DNA from: JBMNKL01 sp050952225
GTDB taxonomy: Bacteria > Bacillota > Clostridia > Acetivibrionales > DTU013
NCBI GenBank assembly: GCA_050952225.1
Contig: JBMNKL010000001.1
Location: 434,001-498,000 of the forward strand
Reading direction: 5' to 3'
Length of the DNA: 64,000 bases
Position 1 is the stretch's first letter, and the number at the start of each line of letters is the position of its first letter. Both the position numbers and the translations under genes were made by a program. Positions 47,211-58,000 of the stretch are shown here, one piece after another. The notes beneath the pieces are model-generated. The model saw nothing but the letters and a program-made list of their open reading frames with translations, did not search any database and was not told the origin of the DNA.

Positions 47211-48179
47211 ATGAAAAAGAATGCGAAAGTAACCGCCGTTATCCTGACAATAATAATTTCGGTTTCAATTTTAGGCTTTGCTTTTGATGGTTTTAGTCAA
47301 ATACCTATAAAAGCAAAATCGCCGGCAAAAATTGAAAACACGGATGATAAACGTATTGCAGGCGATATATCAAGCATGACAGGAGTTTCCGTCGATGAGA
47401 TTCTTGCGGTCAGGAATGCCGGTATGTCATGGAATGATGTGCTGCAAGAACTGAAGACAGGAAAATATCAAAAAGGAAGCGATGCTTTTCAGAGAGAGAA
47501 CCGCCTGTCTCTTTCCGGCATGGAAGAAGCCGACCTCAGGAAGCTGAAAGAAGAAGGCTTTACCGATAATGAACTGCAGCAAGCCATATTGCTGATCGAA
47601 CGGCTCATATTCCAACTCCGGGAGATAACTGCCGGTGATCATGCGGCACATGCCGTACCGGAACCTCTGATCTCCGGCGGCGATAAAGATGACGACTTGC
47701 AGAAATACCGCGATATTGCCGCACGAATAGATGCCAAAGAGTGTCTTTATCTCGTTCTCAGGCTCCGGCATGAATTCGGAAGCATGGAGAAGGCGCTGGA
47801 CGAGTATCTTTTCTCATTGCAGGCGGGAATAAACCTGGCTTTATATATTGCTGACAAAGAAGAATACTTGAGAAGGCGGGAAGAAAAAGCAGCGGAGCTT
47901 GGCATGCAAGGCATTATTACTGCCGCAAAAATAGAAGAAAAAATGCTTGAACTTCTCAGCCAAAAAAAAGAGACGGATAATACCGGCCTGACCGATTTTT
48001 CAAAGGCGGAAACCCAGAAAACACCTGAGAGCGAAAATTCCGCCGGTAACGATGTTTTGCCGGACATGCCAAAACCGGGTTTGGGCAGTGTTATGCCTGA
48101 AAACCCTGCTGACAGGATAAAAAAGGAAATTGACCTTCTGGACCCTATGAAAACTGAAAATGGAGGAATCGGGCGATGA
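47211..48179 (+). CDS. Exported helical protein of unknown function (RHS-locus protein 1)
   Basis: The 322-residue protein has a signal peptide or anchor (VTAVILTIIISVSILGFAF) and is otherwise predicted helical and charged. A short motif recurs, GVSVDEILAVRNAGMSWNDV, with the pattern (hydrophobic)DEI...G.SW.(D/E)V. Later sections include a coiled-coil-like part (about 95-125) and a proline-rich end. It is not a family I can name. It starts 13 bases after the FN3 gene and overlaps the next gene by four bases (ATGA). It shares its motif style with that next protein, so the pair may form a heteromer at the cell envelope, perhaps helping display or release of the RHS protein. Confidence 0.7.
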   Translation: MKKNAKVTAVILTIIISVSILGFAFDGFSQIPIKAKSPAKIENTDDKRIAGDISSMTGVSVDEILAVRNAGMSWNDVLQELKTGKYQKGSDAFQRENRLSLSGMEEADLRKLKEEGFTDNELQQAILLIERLIFQLREITAGDHAAHAVPEPLISGGDKDDDLQKYRDIAARIDAKECLYLVLRLRHEFGSMEKALDEYLFSLQAGINLALYIADKEEYLRRREEKAAELGMQGIITAAKIEEKMLELLSQKKETDNTGLTDFSKAETQKTPESENSAGNDVLPDMPKPGLGSVMPENPADRIKKEIDLLDPMKTENGGIGR

Positions 48180-48991
48180 GAAGAATAAAAATATTGAAAA
48201 TGGCAGCGTTCATACTGATAGGCGGAGTTCTGCTCCAAACCGCAATAATGGCCTATACAGGCGTGTTTAGCGAAGGGGATGTGGACATCGGCAGCGTAGA
48301 AGTATCCGAGGAGATTCAAAACCTGATAAAAGCCCAGGATGAAAACCAATATGAGAGAAATTTAAGAAACTACAAGGAGATGATAGTACTGCTGAATGTT
48401 CACGACAACTATAAGAATATCATTGAAGACATGGTGAGGGACGGGAAGAAAATAACGGATATCATGATAGCATACAATTTCCTTAACGAATGCTATGGAA
48501 AGGTTTCACAGTTGAAACCGCTTGTAGAGCAAAAGGAGTCGGGGGAAAGCTGGGTTAATATTTTCAAAAAATATAACAGGGAAAACAAGGCATTTGAACC
48601 GAGAAGTTTTGATTTTGCTTATCTCGAAACCCTCATGAGCCAGGAAGGCATTACAAGCGATGATATTATGATCGCCGACAGAATTTCCCAAAACGCAGGT
48701 ACGGACTTCAGTGAAGTAATAGGGGAAAAAGCCTCAGGAAAATCATGGCGTGACGTCAGCGAAAGCTACGGCATAGTAAACGGGCAGGAAACGATACCCA
48801 GGGTTTCGATTACACAGGAACAACTGAAGAAGTATTCGGCAGGAGGGGGGCTTACGGAAGAACAGGTCACCGAAGTACTGGTCGTCGCAAGCAAGCTTGG
48901 GTTGAAAGAGCAGACGGCCATAGACAAGGCAAAGGGCGGATTCACGACGGAACAATTCTTTGCGGAAGCACTTGAAAAAAAATACTACTGA
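48176..48991 (+). CDS. Exported helical-repeat protein of unknown function (RHS-locus protein 2)
   Basis: The 271-residue protein has a signal peptide (IKILKMAAFILIGGVLLQTA) and several helical repeats of about 40-60 residues with the consensus G(K/E)SW..(I/V)...Y, seen as SGESWVNIFKKYN and SGKSWRDVSESYG, each preceded by a ITSDDIMIADRIS-type helix. These resemble the SW-type helical repeat found in clostridial exported proteins of unknown role. Start overlap with the previous gene (ATGA) shows coupling. It lies 59 bases before the giant YD-repeat gene. Confidence 0.7.
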   Translation: MRRIKILKMAAFILIGGVLLQTAIMAYTGVFSEGDVDIGSVEVSEEIQNLIKAQDENQYERNLRNYKEMIVLLNVHDNYKNIIEDMVRDGKKITDIMIAYNFLNECYGKVSQLKPLVEQKESGESWVNIFKKYNRENKAFEPRSFDFAYLETLMSQEGITSDDIMIADRISQNAGTDFSEVIGEKASGKSWRDVSESYGIVNGQETIPRVSITQEQLKKYSAGGGLTEEQVTEVLVVASKLGLKEQTAIDKAKGGFTTEQFFAEALEKKYY

Positions 48992-49050
48992 GAAAAGCTG
49001 CTTTTGAAATATCTTTTTCACTGATTATTGATTAAGGGGGATTTTGCGCG

Positions 49051-52000
49051 GTGGGTAAATTGATTAAAAGGTTGTTGTTTATCATATCGTTTCTGGGCAT
49101 AATATCATGTCCGCAGGTTGTCTTCGGAGAAACGCTTGAAGAGTATCTGAACAATCTTGTGGGACCCAAGGAACAATATAATACCATGCTGTCGCCTGTT
49201 TACCTAAGAAACAATGCCCTGGAAGAATCAATCAGCGCGCAGAGCGGCGAGCTTTCATTAGCCCAGACGGACTATGTGCTTCCGGGAAGAAATGGATTGG
49301 ACCTGGAGATAAAAAGGCTATATAAGAGCGGAATCTCCAATGTCAACGAAATGAAGGTCAAATATGTCAATGGAGCATGGGTCGATTATACGCAAGCCAA
49401 CGCAAACACATCGTCTTTCTTTGAAGACAGGTATAATCTCGGCATCGGGATGAGGTTCTCGTTTCCCGCAATAGAAATTAGAAAGAACGACGACGGGTCA
49501 AGCCATAAATTCCTACATACGGAGGCAGGCGATACTTACAGGCTTACGGGGCCTACCCTTGTGGACGGAGTTAATACATACCTGCCTGAAAATCAAACGG
49601 TAAAGGATGTGGTAGTCAAGGAAGACAACAGCTACAGAAACGGACAGGGAAATGAAATATCAAAATACGTAATGGTAGGAAATAACGGCAATCGTACTTA
49701 TTTTACCGATGACGGAAGAGTCATTGGAATCGTTGACCGCTATGGCAATACAATAAATTTTGAGTACACAACGCAAACCTATACTATTGACGGAGTCACG
49801 AGAACAAAGAGACTAATATCGAAAATAACGGACTCGGTTGGAAGGGTCGTAACTATTGAATATAACGAAGACTATAACTATAAAGCGGGGCCGATAACAG
49901 ATACGCATTACGGCAAGAATGAAAGCTGGAAGGAATCGCAAAACCCAAACAATGTGGATTCCGGGGAACTTAACGGCAAATTCCAGGTAATAGTCAGGCT
50001 CCCTGGCGGAAAATCCATTGTATATGACAAGTCGGCAGTATTGTTGGGGAAAAACAAAAATGTCATCAGAACAAGGCTGCAGCGTGTATTTGACGTTGAC
50101 GGAAAGCCGAAATACCATTATTGGTATGAGCAGACCGACCTCGGCTTTACCTATGCTAATGGTTCTTCCTATTCTGTTTATAACCGTTATGAAAACCTTG
50201 TGCAAATTGATTTTTGCAAGACAAATCAAATAAAAAGATACACTTATAATACTTATATACGAGGTCTTGCTGATAACGGAAGCCTTCAGTACAGAAAGAT
50301 ATTCGAGAAAAGCGAACTGGAAAAGAATGATTATGATGCCTCGAAAGCCTTTCTAAACAGGTTTGTATGCGACGTAAAGGACAGGATCAACTATACTTAT
50401 ACAAACGAAGCGGACGGTTATAATTACAGCGGGTATAAACCGAATAATACCGACTACCTGAAAAACACTTACAGGTATTACACCAAAAAGACAGATATGG
50501 CCGGTTCCGCTGTTACATATGCTTACAACGGCATACATGAGCTTGTAAGCATTGAAGATAGGGGGCCTGATCATAAAGAAGTAATTGTGAACGAACATGA
50601 CGAAAAGAAGTTTCCAAAGAAGAAGGAAACAATTATATATAACATTGTTAACGGGCAGGAGACAGGTGAAACCGTAAAAAGGATAGAGAATTACAGGTAT
50701 GATGAATTCGGCAATCTTACAAACTATACCGGACCTGTCGCAAACAGGGATGAGAACGGATACCCCACGGATATTGAGCATACGGTAATCTATTCATATG
50801 CATATGATAAATTCCATGTGCCGCAGCTGAAAACATGGAAAATAAACAGCAACACCACGTGCCAGATAAAGTATGACATAGACGACAAGGGCAATGTCAC
50901 AAGGCAGACGGAAATCCAGGGAGACGACCCCGCGAAGTGGATCATTACCGACTACAGTTATGACAGCTATGGCAATGTTATAAAAAAAGAACTTAAATCG
51001 CCGGAAAGAACTTATACCACATTTTACGAGTACGGCGTCGATATGAACGGGACAGACCAGAAGGGCGCCAGTCTTACCAGGGAATATACAATAGTAAACG
51101 GTACTGAGATTTCGAAAAGGTATGCCTACGACTTTAATACCGGCGTCGTTTTAGCCGAAGAAGACGGAAATGGCAACAGGACCGGATATGAGGTTGACCT
51201 GCTCGACAGGGTAACGAAGCAGATACTTCCCGACAGGTCATATAAACAATATGCATACGGGGACTTTGCTTATTCCAACAGAAATATAGAATATACCGAT
51301 CCTTCCGGCACTAAATTCCTATACATATACGACATTGCGGGAAATTTGCTGGAAGCGTACGTCTATGCAAATAATGCATGGAACTCGTTATCAAAGTTTG
51401 AATACGACTTTAACGGAAACAAAATAAAAGAAACCGACGCCAACGGCAACAGCGTCAGGTTTGCTTACGACAGCAAAAACAGGCTTGTAAAAAAGACATT
51501 TTATGAAGGAGACAATGTTAAAAAAGCCGAACAGGCTTTAAGCTACACTTATGTCTCCGACGGCGACGCCATGCTGCTTTTATCAGTCACCGACGAAGAA
51601 GGCTATACCCAGAAATTTTATTACGATGCAAATCACAACCTGGTAAAAAGTGAACTGACGCCCGATAAAAAAATATCATACATCAGCACGTTTACTTATG
51701 ACTATGTCGGAAATAAAATAAAACAGACCGATGCGCGAGGCAATGCAAGCGTCTTCGAATATGACGGCATGGGGCGCCTGGTGTCTAAAACCGATGCGCT
51801 CGGATTTACAACCAGGTATACATATAACGGCATGAGCAAGCTGCTGGCCATGGAGGAGCCGGATGGAAGAATCACCGAGTATGCTTTTGACGAACTTGGA
51901 CGTGTAAAATCCGAGAAGATCTATAAAAAAGGAACGTCGGACGGCATATTCACCAGGTATGAATACGATGGAGCGGATAATATCATATCCGTGAAAAAAG

Positions 52001-55000
52001 GAAGTTTTTTGGGCGGAACAGAGACAATACTCGCCGAATCAAGCTTTGTTTACAACAATATAAACCTTGTGACCGATGAATACCGCAAGGTGGATGACAG
52101 CAGAACCGCCCATGCCAGGTACGGATACGACAGCAATGGAAGAAGAACATCCATTATTGAGTATTCCAACCCGGAAGAGAACAAATACAGGTCCTACAGG
52201 TATGAGTACGATTTTGCCGGAAGGCTGGTATCCGAAGAGGGAGCCTATACTTCAAACGGGAATACGGGCGGAGTGATGGGCAGCTATTTAAAGGAATATG
52301 AATATGACTTTGCCGGCAATCTGAAAAAGCAGGCGCTGTATAACGGAAATGAAAAACTGGTTGCACAATTCGATTATGATTATAGAAATCGGCTCGTACA
52401 GAAGACGGAACCTTTCACAGCTCAAAGCAATAAGATTACAAAATACACATATGACAGGAAAGGAAACCTCTTGTCCGAGACCCTCATCGTGCAAGGAAGG
52501 GAGTGCACGACATCCTACGCATATGACGGTTTGGGGAGAGCAATAGCAGAAATATCGCCTACAGGAGGAATAACAACAAACGTATATGACGAAATGAACA
52601 ATCTGATAAAGCAAATTATTCCCGCATATTACGGCAAGCCATTGGATGCCGCCCCGGGTATGGAGTACGAATATGACGCCCTCAACAGGCAGTACAAAGT
52701 AACAGCCTTTGACGGGAATAAGAGGGAAGTGGTAAGCTACAAGGAATACGACGCAAGAGGAAATGTCGTCAAGGAAGCCGATGGAGCCGGATACAACGTG
52801 TCAAACCCGAAAGCCTCCGTTGGAGCGCTCTACGAATATGATATCTACGGCAATATGACAAAATATATATCCGCACAAACGGCGGCGGACAATAAGCGGA
52901 ACGGGACAAGCCTTCATACCGTAAAGACGGCCTATGACGGACTTGGCAGAATTGTTTCCCAGGAGGATGCATATGGGAATATAACGCTGTCATCCTACTA
53001 CATGGACGGCAAACTGAAGGAAAGGATTTATCCCGACGGAAGCAGGGAAAGCTGGTATTATGACCTTACGGGCAAAATAGAAGAAATACGTACGGATAAA
53101 GCGCAAAATATCACACGGGTTTTCTATAATATTTTCAATAAGCCGTACAGGATCGAATACCCGGACAATACAACGGAAATATATATTTACTCGGAAACCG
53201 GGAACTTGGCTGAAAGTATCGACAGGGCAGGAAATTCTTCTTATTATGAGTATACGCCGGACGGCAATCTGACCGACAAGAAGGAATTTGTGAAATCCGA
53301 CGGCACATATGATTGGTTCAAGCTTACAAGGCGGACATATGATGAGGCCGGCAACATACTTTCCGCTGAAACCTTTGAGTACGGAAAACCAAAGAATGGC
53401 GGGACAGGCGAAGTACTTATCCCTGCTGGAGACAGGCGTGAATACGCGTATGACAAGGCCGGCAGGCTTATAAAGGCGAAAGGTCCCGGGGAAAGGGAGA
53501 CACTGAACGAATATGACATAAACGGCAACCTGGTAAAACAGATGCAAAAGGTTGCCGGGAATGATTATGAAATCAAGCGGTATACGTACGATATCAGACA
53601 GCGTGTGCTGAGCGAAGCCGTGCTTGTCAAGACCGAGGATATATTTGCGGATTACCTGCACGGTGCCGTACCCGACAGCGAATATGGAAACATGGTCGCA
53701 TGCAGCACACATTTTGAGTATTACAGCACGGGCAACCTGAAAAGCCGGAAGGATGCGGCAGGGAATACTACAATCTATGAATATGACTATAACGGAAAGA
53801 TAATAAAAAAGACGGACCCGATGCAAAGAAGCACCGTTTACAGGTATGATGCAATGGGCAATCTCAAGCAGGAAACGAATGCGATGGGATTTACCACTAC
53901 CTACGATTATGACTGCATGAACAGGCTCATCAGAATGACGTCTCCCGCAGCGGACGGCAGTGATGCAACCATACGGTATATTTATGATATTAGAGGAAAC
54001 ATGGTAAAACAAATCCTGCCCAACGACTACGCCGGGGCGTTGGATACGCCGGAGCTTGCGGGTACCATGCCGGGCATGTCTTACACTTATGACTGCATGA
54101 ACAGGTGTACAGCCGTACTGTCGCCCGAAGGAACAGTCCTTGAGGCAGTCAAGTACGATGCAAAGGGCAATGTCATCAAAAAGACGGACGGCCTGAGGTA
54201 TAACGGCAGTATCGAATCATCGCCCGGAACTGCTTACACCTACGACGGACTGAACCGTGTGACGGAAGTGACAGACATACTCGGAAACAAAACGACATTT
54301 GCGTATGACATAATGGGCAACATGGTAAAACAGACAGACGCCCGGGGCAACACCACGATGTTCGAGTATAAAGGCGACGGCACGCTTGCAAGGGCGTTAT
54401 ACGCTGACGGCGGCATCAGGGAATTTGCATATGACGGGTTGGGCCGGGTAGTATCGGAAAAAGATCAGAACGGCAATATCACGAAATATAAATACAACGG
54501 GTTTGGGAAAATCAAGTCCGAAACCGATCCGTACAGCAATACAATAGAATACAAGTATGACCTGAACGGGAACCAGGCATCAATAAAGGACAAGAGAGGC
54601 GGCACGACACTGTTCAGGCATGATAAACTCGGCAGGCTTTCGGAGAAAATGGTTCCAATATCGGTCGACAGCAGCGGAAATACGGTATGGTCCATCGAAA
54701 GGTACGCATATGATGAAGCGGGAAACCTTGTGAAAAAATCAGTTTCCGGAACAATAGACGCACTGGATGCGAGGGAAATCAACTATACATATTATGCAAA
54801 CAACCTGGTCAGGACCGTATCCGACAACTCCGGCGCGGAGACGACCAATTATTACGATAAAAACGGCAATATAATAAAAATGGCAGTACTAAGGGACAGC
54901 GGGGAGCACGACATACAAAAATTCGAATATGACAGTATGAACCGGATGACAAAAAGCATCAGGCTTATGGATGAAGACGATATATTCAATGCGGCAAGCA

Positions 55001-58000
55001 TTCCTAACGTCAGCAACCTGCGCGACAGCGAGCATCCGGGGAAGATACGCCTGGTTACGGCATACGAATATGATGCGATAGGTAACAAAACTAAGGAAAT
55101 ACATCCGAAAGCATTTGGATATACCGAGGGCGATACGGTTAACAGGGACAATTATTCGGTCTTCTACTCGTATGACCTGTTAAACAGGCTTGAAAAGATT
55201 GCCTGGAGACACAACGGAAGCGAAGTATATACACGGTACGTGTATGATGAAACGGGAAATAGAATAAAAACGATAGATGAGCGAGGATTCGAGACGACAT
55301 ACGAATATGACAGCATGAACAGGCTCATATCCTCTGCCGACCCGATGGGCGGGGTATGGAGCTATACATACGACCTTGCGGGGAACATGCTGTCGGAGAC
55401 CAATCCCAAGGGCGATACAATAAGCTATGCCTACGATAAGCTAAACAGGATAGAGACGGTAACGGATCCATATGGAGTAATTATCACAAGGAACAGTTAC
55501 GACGCCAACGGAAACATACTTGAAACAAAGGATTCCAAGGGCTGTGCAACCACCTATGCTTATGACCTTGCAAACAGGTTGATCATGGTAACCGATCCCG
55601 AGGCGGCTGATAAGGGAAGCTATACGGAAAAGATCGAATACAACCAGTATGGGGAAAAGGTAAAAGTGACGGACGCGCTCGGCAATGAAACTGCATACGC
55701 ATATGATGCCGCAGGAAGGCTCATAGTGGTGACGGATGCGCTGGGAACCGACACGCAATACGGCTATGACAAGGCCGGCAACAAGCTATATACCGTTGAC
55801 GGGAGAGGCAAGACCACAAGCTACAGCTGCGGGGCGTTTGGAGTACTGCGCTCCATGACCGACGCCGAAGGCATGAGCATGATTTATGCATACGACCTTG
55901 CAGGAAATACCGAAGCGGTAACGGACAGGAACGGGAATATAACAATATATACCTATGACAATCGGAACAGGCTCACGGAGAAGATATGCGCGAGCACCGG
56001 AGACAGGATAGGCTACAGCTATGACTCGGCAGGCAACAGGACAAGCATGACGGACGACAGCGGCAGCACCGTCTATACATACGACGGCAACAACCGCCTG
56101 ACCAGGGTGGAAAAGGACGGAGCGCTCCAGGTTGCCTATGGTTATGATGCCGTAGGGAATGTAACCTCCGTCACCGACAGCAAGGGTAACACCACGAGTT
56201 ATACCTACGACAAGTCAAGCAGGATGAAGACAGTAAGCTTCGGCGGCAAAACGGTCACATACGCCTATGACACCAATGGCAACAGGACATCTGTAACATA
56301 TGACGGCGGAGTGAAGGAAGAATACACTTACGACAAGAACAACAGGCTCCTCACTCTCGTCAATACCGGGCCAGACGGAAGAGAGATATCCCGGTACAGC
56401 TACACCTATGACCTTGCCGGCAGGCAGACCTCCAAGACGGACAGCTACGGGACCAGCACCTATACCTATGATGCGGCGGGAAGGGTAATCAAGGCGGAGA
56501 CGCCCGGCAAGACCACGATATATGCATATGACGCGGCGGGCAACAGGATATCCGCGAGCGAGACATATGCGTCCGCGCAATCCACAGGCTTCACCGACGA
56601 GGTAAGCGGAATCGGGGCGGAATATATCCTCAAGAAGAGCCAGTATGCATACTCGGCGTCAAACAGGCTTGTCAAGCTGGTAGAAGAGATGTATGATAAT
56701 GGTAACAACAAGGTACTGACCAGGACAGTGCAGTACACCTATGACGCCAACGGCAACCAGTTATCGGAATATGCCGGTTTCACGCACCCGAACAACACCA
56801 ACTACACTAGAACAATCTCGGCAAGCGCATACGGCGACAACCAGCAGGCAGAGCCCGATGTGCTGATAGACAGGACATTGAACACGTATGACGGCTTCAA
56901 CAGGCTGGTCAGGACAGAGAAGATAGAAGCCGGGGTAAGGACGGTAACGGAGTACACATACAACGGCGACGACCTGAGGGTAAGGAAAACGGTAAGGAAG
57001 TCGGACAGCGGGTATACGCCTCAGGTAACATGCTTCCTGTACGACCGGCAGCATGTGATACTGGAGACGGACGGCAGCGGGAACACGGTTACAAGGTACA
57101 TCAGGGGCATCAACTACATAGCGCAGTACAGCGGCACGGAATTTTCATACTACCTGTACAACGGCCATGGCGACGTCGTGCAGACAGTATCCGCTTCCGG
57201 CGAGATATTAAATCACTACGATTATGACATATTCGGCAACCCGGTATTAACCATAGAGACAGCCGCATGCAGCATAAGGTATGCGGGAGAGTACCTTGAC
57301 AAAGAAACGGGCCTGTATTACCTCAGGGCGAGGTATTACAACCCGTACATAGGGAGATTCATATCCGAGGACAGCTACTGGGGCGAGGACGACAACCCGC
57401 TGAGCCTAAACCTGTACACATACTGCTTCAATGACCCCATCCGCTTCATCGACCCGACAGGACATGATCCTTATGACGAAATTATCGCAAATGCAAGAAC
57501 ACAGAGCCAGATTAACTGGATTGTAAATGAGATTAATAAACAAAAAGAGATCTGGTTTGTGGAAGAACAGGGAGCGGGTAAGGATCAAAAAATGTTGACA
57601 CAAAATCAGATAAATGCAAACTATAGGGCGAGTCAATTAAGAGCACAGCTGCTTTCCCTTGAAAAGGGAAATCCCGACTTGCAGAACCTGATAAGAGATG
57701 ATGAGAAAGGAAAAGCCGGTGCATGGGAGCAATACAAAGTAATAAAAGCCATACAGGACATAGAAAGCGATGTAATTATTGACTCAAAGATTGACTCGAA
57801 GAAAGTAAATCTTTTGTATGAACGTACCAAGGATGCGATAATAAGCAGTAATCTGAATATACATATCCATGGTATTGACAAGAGCGTCATAACGGAAGAA
57901 TCGATGACCCAGATAGAGAAAGCGGCAAGGGAATTTGTATCCGGAGAGCTAAAGAGGATAGCAATAGCCAAACTTAAGCATGCATGGGACAATCCCGGGA

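Noticed and set aside
52990..54012. Minus-strand open frame of 340 codons inside the RHS gene
   Set aside because: It mirrors the repeated YD codons on the plus strand and has isoleucine/valine-rich meaningless sequence.
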